From the NCBI GenBank assembly GCA_022453515.1, contig JAJNNY010000095.1:30607-94606 (forward strand): a stretch of DNA of 64,000 nucleotides, read 5' to 3'. The notes below the pieces were generated by a model. It was not told the origin of the DNA. It saw only the letters and a program-made list of their open reading frames with translations, and did not search any database. Numbering within the stretch: position 1 is the stretch's first letter; every line of letters starts with the position of its first letter. A program made the position numbers and the translations under genes. This DNA comes from Astrocystis sublimbata (lineage: Eukaryota; Ascomycota; Sordariomycetes; Xylariales; Xylariaceae). Positions 1 through 10,542 of this stretch are shown one piece after another.

Positions 1-1121
1 GATCTGAGAGTTGGGCTCTCCGTCGACTTACACGTTGATGTACGCTGCTGCGATGACTTCCCTGATAGTGAACTTGTCCGGAACCGACTTATGTAGCTCT
101 AGAAAGTGGTTTAGCATGTCGGGACTCTCCGTCGGTTGCTCAAGACGATCTTGAACAAGTTTGAGAACGAACTACCATCTCCCGACATGGCCCGAATGTC
201 AGCAAGCTGTTCCTGGACGAGAGGTTGAGTGGCCACTCACGTTGAATAAAGGGTTCTCCTCTCTCGCTCCAGTGACCATCGTCTTTAACTTGGCCCAAAT
301 CCGTTCTAGAGGGTATACCTGACCCCACTAATTGGTGTGAGCAACGCTATTATCTGTTGACCAGATTGGGTCTTTTATACCTTTGAGAAATACAGCATTT
401 GCTCGTGATCCAGATGACATATTCCCTGTAGGTCGGAGCCTGAATCCATAAAGCCTAACTTTTGAGAGAAGTTGACTGCCCCGAGCGAATCGAAGGCATA
501 GTACTGAAGCCACGCTGCGAGGTCTACTTGGGCATCCTTTCCTGAGCCGATTATCGCGTTCATTTTGGAGATGAAAAGCGCGGTACAGTCGTCGAGATTG
601 AGCTCAAGCCCCGAGACGGCGGTTGTTGTGTACAATGTGCCCATGGTTCGCTTAAGCGCCGCATGGTATTCTGCATCTTGGGTTGAGAAGACATTGTGCA
701 GATCTGTACCCTCAAACTTTGGCTGCAGAATACCGTAGATGCCGGACTAGGTATAGGTAAGTATTAACTTTGCTACCGGACGAGGCACGATAGTTACCTT
801 GGTGAAGCCGGAGCGGGATCGATGAACTACTTGGATTGATTCCGTGCTCGAGGCAGAGATATGATTCGGGCCAATCCTCACAAGAGGTCCATGCTTTTCA
901 TGCAGCTCTGTGTTGACGAAGGGCATCTTCTCCTGCCAGACGACATGCAGCTTCCATAAGCTAGTAATACTAGCGAGGAACGGTCCGGGAATCTTGTTGA
1001 GGCCTCGGTAGTAACGTGTTCGTATAAGATACAGGAGAAATACCACCAGCATTGCTGTAACAGTACCTCCAAACCGGGAGCCCGAGTCTGCAGTAACATA
1101 TTGTTCGATATGTTTAGACAT
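1..1121 (-). CDS. Cytochrome P450, pisatin-demethylase-like (C-terminus beyond window)
   Basis: This is a membrane-anchored P450 monooxygenase read right to left from an ATG at 1121. The N-terminus has a hydrophobic anchor (VTAMLVVFLLYLI), then the proline hinge NKIPGPF. The segment GIYGILQPKFEGTDLHNVFS is typical of fungal pisatin-demethylase-like P450s. Exons read as 1121-798, 746-381, 318-241 and 171-32, joined by introns of 51, 62 and 69 bp. A further intron starts at 31 (GTAAGTC) and runs off the window. The I-helix, ExxR and heme-cysteine regions therefore lie outside the window, and activity cannot be judged here. It diverges from the DMATS gene across about 820 bp, which fits co-regulation in an aromatic prenylation cluster. 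The family call is firm; the substrate is unknown. Confidence 0.85.
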
Positions 1122-1945
1122 GGTGGTTGTCGGTCATACAATAAAATGGTGATATCAAGGGCACAATAGTTGTAAAACAAAGTCTCTTGTATTGCTTTTA
1201 CATGATCTATCGCCAGCTCGTCAAGATGATTCAAAGAGTCAAGGAGGGGGCCAGAAGAACATAAAAAGCCAAGCAATCCAGATCTGAATAAGCAACTACC
1301 ATTGGAATTGCCACCTCCACTAGATGGCAATGGAAAATCCGCCATGTAGCTGATAAGCCGCAGGTCTAATACCACTCACACTCCACTACTCCTGCATCTT
1401 TGACATACCAACATTAAGAGCCTCGTTCGGTTCTCGGACTTCACATGCATTATACATCCTGCGTCAGCAATCCCGGCAAAGATTCCCGTTGATAGGGTAT
1501 TGGGTGGCGAAATGGCGGTTATTAAATGACAGGAATGTCGCAGTCGATATGCGCGTTCAGCAAACATGCATCAAAAAACCTTGGAAGTCCTATTCCTACA
1601 GATGGATCAGGTAATCACCTGTATTTCTGCATGCAAGCATCAAGGTAAGTTGGTAATACTATCACGCCTGCGATTGTAGCACAGACAAGACTTCAAAGTG
1701 GCCTCCACAAAATTCCAAGATCACTGGTAGGTACCAGACTAATGCATCAGCGTGGCTACGAGCTCAAATAAGCAAGTACTTCGTTCTTGATACTTTGAAC
1801 CGATTTTACGATGATGAGATATAAACCAGATTCCTGTTCGTATATAATTACAAGTAAGGAGACCAGACTCCATCTGACACTATTCTCTCGGCCTGCTGTA
1901 TTGCCCCGAAAGCTTCTCAGCTAACCATCGAAAACAACAACAAAG
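1122..1945. promoter_or_regulatory. Divergent promoter between P450 and prenyltransferase
   Basis: About 820 bp separate the ATG codons of the two divergent genes. Short open frames here show no family resemblance. A TATA-like stretch (tatataat, about 1840-1847) lies roughly 100 bp upstream of the prenyltransferase ATG. No convincing regulator binding site could be assigned by eye. Confidence 0.5.
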
Positions 1946-3380
1946 ATGTCAACTGGTCACCATAAGGAACTTTCAACTTGGCAGCAGGTCAAGTCTAAGT
2001 CCGACGCTGAAGATACTGAAACTCTACATTCTCGCCTCTGGTATCAGCACACTGGACGAGCTCTAGCTGCCCTTCTATTCTATGCCGGCTACTCTGGCGA
2101 TGCGCAGTACCGAAGTCTCCTTTTCTTCAAGCATTTGGTCGCTCCACATCTAGGCTGTTTTCCCATCCCTGGCCACACGCAACTATGGCAAAGCTTCATG
2201 ACCGATAATGGCTCACCTGTTGAATTGAGCTGGGACTGGGGCACAGACGGCCGTCGGCCAACTGTAAGATACTCAATCGAACCAATAGGCCTTAAGGCAG
2301 GAACCATACTGGACCCTCTCAACATGCTTGTTGGGCCCATCTTCAGAGACCATCTCGCCCACGTCTTGCCGAAGCTACAACTAGAGTGGTTTCATCATTT
2401 CCAAGATTTCTTCTTAAGCTGCCGCGACAGCTGTCACGGACCGGTCGACCTGCAAGACCACAATGCGTCCATTTTCTACGCGTTCGATCTCACAGAGACC
2501 GAGACGATAGCGAAGGTCTACTTCTTCCCAAAGTATCGGGCGATTGCAGACAACGATTCCCCGTTGAACGTGCTCATACGAGCAATTGAAAGCGCCCCCT
2601 ACACCACGAATGAGAACCTGAAGGCACTCTCCGTGTTCTCCGAATTCGCACAAGATTATGCGAACGCAGGTCTCGAATTCGAGATGCTGGCCATTGATCT
2701 AATCAACCCATTAGACTCGCGTTTCAAAATCTACTTTCGAAGCCGCGACACCGACTTCGATTCGGTCGTCAATATCATGACATTCGGCGGCCGAGCCGAC
2801 AGTCCACACTTGAGGAGAGGCCTCCAGAGCCTCAAGACGCTGTGGAACTCTCTCTTTGCAGTCCGCTCGAGCTGCCCCTTGAAAGAGGTTCCCCACCGCA
2901 CAGCAGGCATGCTGTACAACCTGGAGTTTCGTCTTGACGACGAGTTTCCAGCCGCCAAGATCTATCTCCCTGTCCGACACTACTCCAGCGATGATGCCGC
3001 AGTGATTCAGGGGCTCGATGGCTTCTTCCAATCTCATGGGAGAGGCAGCTGTATGAAAGCTTACAAAAGCTTTATGGCTACGATATAGTAAGTGCAATTA
3101 CATATTCATGAGCAAGACTACAGAGTGACATGTCATTGACATATCGTGCAGTGGCTCTGAGAGTTTACGAACAGGATCAAGCGTCCACACTTACATAGGA
3201 TGTTCGATTCGTGGAGATGGTACGCTTAGGGTAGTCTCTTACTTCAAGTTGCCACTGCCTAATTGTCTCACCTTTAATGATGATGCGACCCCAATATCCC
3301 AAGTTTCTGCTTTCATCCCTTCTAGTATCAAGATCAATGAATGCCCGATTGAGCTTCATCATGAAGCACACGGGGATTAA
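1946..3380 (+). CDS. DMATS-type aromatic prenyltransferase
   Basis: This gene encodes a soluble ABBA-fold prenyltransferase. Such enzymes move a dimethylallyl (or longer) group from a pyrophosphate donor to an indole, tyrosine or other aromatic acceptor. Two exons, 1946-3087 and 3152-3380, are joined across a 64-bp intron (GTAAGT...TGCAG) and give 456 residues, the usual family length. The PVELSWDWG motif near residue 91 carries the Glu that in characterised DMATS enzymes contacts the acceptor. RYSIEP, KVYFFPKY and the C-terminal strand VHTYIGCS complete the expected barrel segments; the last is recovered only after splicing. Its neighbours are a divergent P450 and a downstream ammonia-lyase, so the acceptor could be an aromatic amino acid or the deaminated acid. 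Family is near certain; acceptor is inferred. Confidence 0.93.
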
Positions 3381-4599
3381 GGATCAGCGCACCCAGAATC
3401 TCACAGGTAGTCATGTAAATCAACATCGGGCATGAATAAAACAATGAAAATTCGAATTGTTCTCAAGACCGCAATGATCAATGATTCTATGCCAACCATC
3501 GAGGTCATGTGAAAGCAGGTTCAAATCCTACATGTATGTATGTGCGGGATTGTAACAGGGGTTCGGATTTCACCAAGTGCACGAAACTCCACAAGATAAC
3601 GAGGTCAAAATGTAGCTATGTGTGATTTGATTGGCGAGGGCCTCCTCCAATGAGGTAACTACCCACCTCCCGCGGGGTTGATACCGTACATACATTGAAG
3701 TCCTAGAGATGCATGTAAGACTCGCGTGGGGGACGCTCGACACCGTCTCGACCCGTCTATGGAAAAAAGCTTGGCGGTGAAGCGACAAGCTACACCCGAT
3801 TGGAAGTCGCTTGCTTTCTACCTTGGAACCTTGGAACCATGGTTTCCAATCCTTCGGATCTGAAGGAGCCAAATCCTGGCAAATCCTGGAGGACTTAGGA
3901 TCTACATGGCTTCTGCAGTCACCATCACCCGACGTTTCATCCACCTGGCTCGACTGTGATACAGGGCATTCGCATTCGCATTTGTCTCAAGCGCCCCTTA
4001 TCCCCAAGCTATAACAAACAAAAAATAGACCGGCACGGCGGGATCTGCGGATGATCCCGCAGCCCAATCCGGGAAAGCATCTAATCAAGCGGCATCGAGG
4101 GATTGCAATCCTTTCAACAACGCGCGCAGCAAGTAATCCGATGACTTCAAGATAGTGCAAAGCCTGTGGTGTTGGAGAGACTATGCATGCTTTTCCACGA
4201 GAAGCTGTTAGTCGGTCTATAGACGAAAAGCGATTGAAGAAGACTAATACTGGATAAGCAGGAAGGACATCATTGATTACATACCAGAGCAATACTTTCC
4301 GAGATAGCCTACTTCTGGCTTATTCGGACTGGGGCTCAGGGCAAGTCACATTCAACCTCCCTTGCCAGGAGGCTCATGCTCTGTAGTTGTATGCTACCTA
4401 CGTCTGAACACTGGTGCACCTGACCTTGAGCATCCCCATGAGCAGTGATGACTGCCCGTTTGGATTGTACGATACGCCTCACGATTACGAAACTATCCAG
4501 GCGGACAAGAACTCTTAGAGCCATAGCTTTTGTGTCGCACACAGATACGCTTTCTTTGTCCGAATAAACCACACCAGTATTCTCTAGCCCCCTTCAATC
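3381..4599. other. Intergenic region upstream of ammonia-lyase
   Basis: About 1.2 kb between prenyltransferase and ammonia-lyase. Several open frames of 60-125 codons exist on both strands, but none has recognisable motifs or composition like the neighbouring genes. I see no gene here. Confidence 0.5.
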
Positions 4600-7176
4600 A
4601 TGGGTCATACCGAGCTAGTACTCAGCTTATGGGCGAGCCTACATCCTCGGAGTCCTGGTGACACATGGAAGCCAGTTCAGCTCACTGGACGTGACTTGAC
4701 GATATCAGAAGTTGTTTCGATTGCGCGGTGAGTTACCCAACACGGTGAAAATGTTGCTCATACATGTGTTTACATCGAATTTACAAGAATCATTCACTAA
4801 ATAGCAATCCAGGTATCATGCCAGCACCGATATCAGTGCCTCTGTGCTGGAGAGCATGGAACAGAGTCTTTTGACACTGACGAGTAGGCTTAAGGATGGG
4901 GACATCATATATGGTATGAAAGCATTGTTCATGATTCCTATACCCTGGCTGAATGAGCACCTTTGTTCTGACCTGAACAGGCGTGAATACGAATTTCGGG
5001 GGCTCTGCAGATCTACGCACGACCCAATTTGTAGAACTTCAACGGGCTCTGATCCGGGAACTGCACTATGGCGTTCTGCCACCCGGGGAAAGAGACCCTC
5101 GTGTCATGATGCAAAAGCAGACGTCGAATAAGCATCAGTATGACTTGCTGCTAGAGGGTACCCAGGACATCTCCTACATGCCTCGATCATGGTCCCGCGC
5201 AGCAATTGTCATCCGGATCAATTCCTTGATTTCCGGATGCTCTGCTGTTCGGCCAGCTATCGTCGAGCGGATGAGAGATCTCTTGGAGCATGACATTATT
5301 CCGATGATTCCGCTCCGAGGGAGCATCTCGGCATCGGGCGACTTGAGCCCCTTATCTTATATCTGCGGAGCGATCCAGGGCAAGTCGACGATTAGGGTTC
5401 ATTCAGAAGGCTCAAGCGGCATGCGTTACGCAGACACTGCCCTTGCCGATGCTAGTCTTGACCCCGTACGGATAGAAGCAAAAGAAGGACTTGCTAGTGA
5501 GTAAAGCTCCCAATAATGATGTCTCGGCCTACCTCACCTTCATCAGTCTCCTCTTACCAAGTAGAATAAAATCACTGAGGTACTCATGTCTTTCCACTAA
5601 CCATAACCGCAAAGTGACGAACGGCACAGCAGTGTCGGCAGCGGCAGCCATCTTGGCTCTTCACGACACACATTCCCTGGCATTCCTCTCTCAGATCTTA
5701 ACTGCAATGAGCGTCGAGGCTTTGAACGGGACCACGGAGAGCTTCCACAGCTTCTTCTCCGACACCCGCCCTCATCCGGGACAGGTCAGTTAGCACCTTC
5801 TCCTCATCAAGGTGTTATCAGACACACTAGCAACCGGGGTAGCTAACGAGTCCAAGACCGAATGTGCCCGTAACATTCTAGCCTATCTAGACGGGTCTAA
5901 GTTGACCAAGGTCAACACCGGAGCCAACTCCGCACTTCGCCAAGACCGTTATTCCATCCGGACGGTGCCGCAATGGCTCGGGCCAATGCTAGAAGATCTT
6001 ATTCTAGCTCATCAGCAACTATCAATAGAGTGTAACTCAGTGACCGACAACCCCCTGATCACCCCCGAGGGAGACTGTCTCCACGGCGGGAACTTCCAGG
6101 CCAAATCAGTGACATCAGCCATGGAAAAGGCACGACAAGCAACCCAAGGCATAGGCCGCATGCTATTCAGCCAGTGCACCGAGATCATCAACCCGGCGAC
6201 GAACCGCGGCCTTCCGCCAAACCTAGTGGCCGACGACCCGACGGCGTCGCTGATCTTCAAAGGAACCGATCTCTACATCGCGGCGCTGACGTCTGAGCTC
6301 GGCTTCCTGGCAAATCCCGTCAACCACGTGCAGACGGCCGAGATGGGCAACCAATCCCTGAACTCGCTCGCGCTGATATCGGCGCGATACACACACACCG
6401 CGAACGAAGTCCTCTCGCAGCTCGCAGCCCTGCACTTGATCACGGCATGTCAGGCGCTGGACCTCCGCGCCATGCACATCCAGTTCTTAGAAGGGTTCAA
6501 GCCAGAGTTCGAAGAGTTAGTCTCCAAGCACCTTGACACCCCAGCCGAGCCAACAACCCCACAAGTCGTAGCCACCACCATCTCAGCCATAGCCGCCAAT
6601 GAGGCGACGGACCACACCATAGCGGGGATGCTACAAGATGGGCTGAACACAGAGACACCTGTCCCTCACCACAGCCTAGCCGAGTCTCTATGGGCAGAGC
6701 TCTTGCTCTCGCTCGACATGACAGCGAGCATGGGGCCGCACGACCGGTTCAGCGTCGTAGCAAAATCGCTGCGCTCCAGCGTCCTCGACCACGCAATGTC
6801 GAGCTCCGACGGCGATGGCGACGGCGACGGTGCAGGCCACCTTCTCAGCGAGCTAGGCAGCTTCACCAGCGCGCTGTCGCAATCGCTGCATTCGGCGTGG
6901 TGCGCCAACATGGAGGCGTACCTCGCGCACGGCGACGCGACACACGTGCTCGGGCGGGCGTCGAAGGGCGCATACACGTTCTTGCGCCACGTGCTCAAGG
7001 TGCCGATGCTAGCGTCGAAAAAGCTGCTGACACCCGCTGTGGTGGGGGGCGAGGATGGGAATGGGCATGGGGTGGAGGCGCCTACTGTTGGGTCGTATAC
7101 GGGGGCTGTGACGAGGGCGATACGCGACGGCACGCTGATTGAGGCGCTGGTTGGTGTGGCGGGGTCTGTAGCGTAG
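4600..7176 (+). CDS. Aromatic amino acid ammonia-lyase (PAL/HAL family)
   Basis: This MIO-dependent lyase would remove ammonia from phenylalanine, tyrosine or a related amino acid to give a cinnamate-type acid. Five exons (4600-4727, 4813-4913, 4981-5496, 5615-5784, 5851-7176) keep frame and yield about 746 residues, normal for fungal PAL. Visible hallmarks are VNTNFGGSADLRT at the substrate loop, SISASGDLSPLSY with the Ala-Ser-Gly triad that cyclises to MIO (about residues 194-196), GLAMTNGTAVSA restored across the third intron, and NPATNRGLPPNL. The position holding His-Gln in yeast PAL or Phe-Leu in plant PAL reads Glu-Leu here (about residues 103-104). About 25 residues after GVLPPGERD look like an insertion or an unspliced short intron. 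A Gly-Asp run (near 6810-6832) interrupts the C-terminal shielding domain. It sits between prenyltransferase and P450 genes. Confidence 0.93.
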
Positions 7177-7579
7177 TGAGTGAGACTATCGCTATGTCGG
7201 ACTAGATGGAAGCGTTGTTGTGATGGCGCTATATAGACGCTAAATAAATAGATCTATCTAAGTTAGCTTGATGAAGCAGTTCATACACATGCGGTATAGA
7301 GCCGGGTGGTCCCCCGTCTGCACTTGCGATTTTCGCTTCACTTGAATAAACCCCACGAACCAACAGCGATCATCTAACCCCACCAGTTCATCCTGACTCT
7401 TGGCACCATCAAGATTAAATGGCTGCTGTTTCCACGTTCCGTCACCGATACCAAGTGTCATTTAATTCCACCCTTGGGTGCGCCGTCTATTGCGATAGCT
7501 CTTACCTGTAGGTAAGTACTCTCCTACGATCTTGATCGTCGTCCCCCTCTCACAATCACCGAAATCCGTCACCAACACA
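7177..7579. other. Intergenic region after ammonia-lyase
   Basis: About 400 bp holding the probable 3' untranslated region of the ammonia-lyase gene and the upstream part of a sulfotransferase-like remnant. I recognise no gene. Confidence 0.45.
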
Positions 7580-7789
7580 ATGGAGCGCCAAGCCCAGTCT
7601 TCCCAGCAAGAGCTGCAAGTGATCCGCGCCGCTCTGTTCCGCACGGGCACGACATCTCTCGCCGAAGCCTACAGAATCCTAGGCTATACGGTGCACCACG
7701 GCGTCGACGACATGCGCAGCAACCCGAGGATGCAGATCGAGGAAGCAGCGATATTGTATTATAGACGAGTTCCAAGAACAACATTCTGA
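7580..7789 (+). pseudogene. Truncated sulfotransferase-like N-terminus
   Basis: From an ATG at 7580 the frame reads LQVIRAALFRTGTTSLAEAY and then RILGYTVHHGVDD. This resembles the P-loop start of fungal sulfotransferase-like proteins, where a (G/A)xxRTGTxSL motif binds the phosphosulfate donor. The frame stops after about 70 residues at 7789, whereas these proteins usually run to about 250 residues. No continuation is visible before the converging P450. The likely reading is a gene remnant, perhaps of a lost tailoring enzyme. A very short expressed protein cannot be excluded. Confidence 0.5.
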
Positions 7790-7911
7790 AAGCTCCACTA
7801 CTTGTTGTGATTTGGTCTAACGAAACGCAATGTTATTTGTGCACTCTGCGAAACCACAATCCCCAAAGCTATGAACTTCCCCAGAAGGTACCCGCAACGA
7901 AAGCAAGTGAT

Positions 7912-9680
7912 CTAGCCAAGCGCATTTTCCAAACGCACATAACACATCCTCGGCTCTCTCGCAAACTTCTGCACAGCATCATACCCACCCAGTCGAGCCG
8001 GCGTCGGACGCCGGTGAAAGTGCCAGACGATGAGCGCAAACTGCATCTTGAGCGTCTGCAGCGCAAGTCTCTTGCCAAAACAGCCGCGAGGTCCCAGTCC
8101 AAACGCAAGCTGCGGCCCAGCCATGGGATCAAACATCATCTCAGTGTCTGATGGCGATCCCGGCCTGAGCCACCGCTCCGGTCGGAACGCGGCGATATCC
8201 CCGTCGTCCCAGGCTCCGGTAAGAGGCTTCCCCCCGCCGCGACGCGCGCCCGGGCTGCGCATGTCGTCCGACACAGGGATGTGCGGCTCCAGGTACCCGG
8301 CGCCGTTAGCCACCAAGAAGACATCGGTGCCTTTCGGGATCTGGCGCCCCAGCACGCTGGTATCTTGCAGGGCCTGGCGAGCGACGAAAGCGACGCTGTT
8401 CGCGTGACGCAGCACCTCTTCGACCACTGCGTCGAGAAAGGGGATGTTCGCCCTGGCAAGCTCCGCATACGTCAAAGTCCTGCCCTCTTTAAAGGCTTCG
8501 GCGTATTCCGCGCGAAGGACAGCACGCAGCTTGTCCTGAGCGCCGGAGTTGTCGGTCAGCATCTTGACGCCCCACGCCACGGTCGTTGCAGAGGTGTCGT
8601 GGCCAGCCATCATGAAGCCGAAGAACTCGTCGGCAATGGCCCGCTTGTAGTACGCGGGCTGGCGATCCTCTTTAGCGGCAACCTCTTGCTCGCGCAACAA
8701 GACTGAGTGCAGAGCATTGTGAGGCTCCTTGTCGCCGCTGTCTATCAACGCAACGGACGCTTCCACTTTACTTAAAATGTACTGGTCCTTGATAGCGGTG
8801 GCCTTTCGCAAGTAGGGCAACTTGCGAATGATCCATGAGGTAAGCACAGGCGCAGGCGATAGTTGCGTGTCTTTCACCGAATCCGTCAGAGTCAGGACCG
8901 AGGCGAAAGGTTCTGGGATGACGCTGTCAGGGAACGAGACTGGCTCGTCGACGTCGGGCGGCACCTCGGGATCACATCGCAACACAGCCTCGAGGCGTTG
9001 GAAAGTAATGCTCTCGGCCTTCGGCAGCCCAAAAGACGAGGCAAAGATGCTATCTAGCGAAGCGTACGTGATGTCGCGGTGAGCCGGGAAGGGCCGGCCC
9101 TGCGCCATCTAGCATTTGGCACTCCAGACCTCGATCAAGGTACATACGGACTTGTAGACCTCGGGCGCGCTGATCGTGCTAATGAAGGTCGGGGCCATGA
9201 GGTGATTGATCAGGTTCCGATTGTCTTTAAAGCGCGCATCGGCGGAGAGGAACTGGATGTGCGTCTCAGGGAGGATGCCGCCGATGATTTCGCGGAAAAA
9301 GCCGCTGCGGTCGAATTCCTTGCGCCGGAGTAGAATGTCCTGGGCCTCGAATGGATCCGTCACTATCACCCACGGCAGCGATGCGGGCTTGATGAAGGCC
9401 TGGACGATCACGCTATTATGTCGCGAGGTGAGCGAGGTTAAGCTAATTAAGTTTGTCATGTGGTGCGGGGAATCTGCCGAAGACTGACGAATATGCGTTG
9501 CGTGCGCCTCACGTAGCGTATCATCTCAGGGACGTCGCCAAACATGTTTTTGGTGGCATGTTGGTTATACGGAATGCCGGCGAGTGGCTTGGGAAGCATG
9601 GCTCGGCGGCCGAAGAAGAAAGCAACAGCCAGTAGGATAACTAGCCAAGTGCCCCTGGCCGGATCAAGAATGCGATCCAT
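7912..9680 (-). pseudogene. Cytochrome P450 with a phase break and an in-frame stop
   Basis: A nearly complete P450 is readable right to left. Exon 1 (9680-9489) has a membrane anchor (TWLVILLAVAFFFG) and ends at TQRIF. Exon 2 (about 9442-7912) carries AGHDTSAT (I-helix), EEVLR (ExxR), FRPERW and FGLGPRGCFG, the heme-cysteine loop. Two lesions are visible. First, the only good intron (9488-9443, GTCAGT...TTAG) joins exon 1 in phase 0 to an exon 2 that needs phase 2, as if two bases were missing. Second, an in-frame TAG at 9111-9109 separates ...IEVWSAKC from MAQGRPF. Downstream of the stop the frame stays open for 398 residues, so decay seems recent, or one lesion is a sequencing error. Translation from the internal ATG at 9108 would lack the anchor and substrate-binding half. 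It converges on the ammonia-lyase and probably once belonged to the same pathway. Confidence 0.75.
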
Positions 9681-10542
9681 TCTGTCTCTTGATAATCCGA
9701 TGCACGACTAGTATAGCGCACGGTAGATGGTGAAGTTGTTTCAACGGGAGGAGAGTGATGCAGGTGCCGTGCTGGATCATGATGCTTCGCGCCTTACTTA
9801 AAGCCTCTAGTTTAGCTTGGATGACGTGAGATGCAAGTGCTCACGTCGTGATATCATATCTCTCAATACGCACTTCATTAAGTCGTACGTGAGTACCTAT
9901 CATAACAAATAAACCTGATGTATTAAATCTTTTCTGCTTCTCTCTCCTTATGGAATATTCCCTCTAAACAACTGAGACACTTGTCTAGACATGGGCAAGC
10001 AGTGCTTTTAATCCATGTATTCAATCGCCCTTGCGTGTATAGCCCATTTTCTTCGGAGAGCAGAAAATATGTAGTGTGCTGATACGGAGTGATTTTTAAG
10101 ATCGCTGATTCTCATTTCGGCCAATCACTACTATTGCGACTTGCCGGTGAGATACCCCACCAATGCCGAATTTCGGGAACTTTCAACAATTTCGCTGTTG
10201 AAACGTCCCCGGTGCTTTAAAACAGTCAGATCCATAGATCCATTCGTCTTAGCCAATACGAAACCTATGCACCTGATATTGGATGAGCTGATTGGCTTGG
10301 ATTTGGGGTTAAGAGGGCCACGAGACTCCTATACACCTGCAGGTAGAACCAACTGCATATGCAAGTAGGCAGGATGAACGCCCGGAAGGGTTTTGTAATG
10401 AGCGCATCTAACGAAATATATCGATATCATGACTTCTGGCCAATAAATGCAGATAGAGAGGGACTACTCCTCAACCCCTTCCTTAAGGCTCGCTAGTAGG
10501 AAGGAACCAATTGAAATACCACTCAAGTGCTTCTGTATCCGC
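9681..10542. other. Intergenic region between P450 and transporter
   Basis: About 860 bp containing the promoter side of the P450 and the 3' side of the sugar transporter. One 75-codon frame (10141-10368) has no recognisable feature. I see no gene. Confidence 0.5.

Noticed and set aside
6666..7142. 150-155 codon frames on both strands over the ammonia-lyase 3' end
   Set aside because: They overlap the well-supported lyase exon and are rich in Arg/Ala/Ser as expected for shadow frames.
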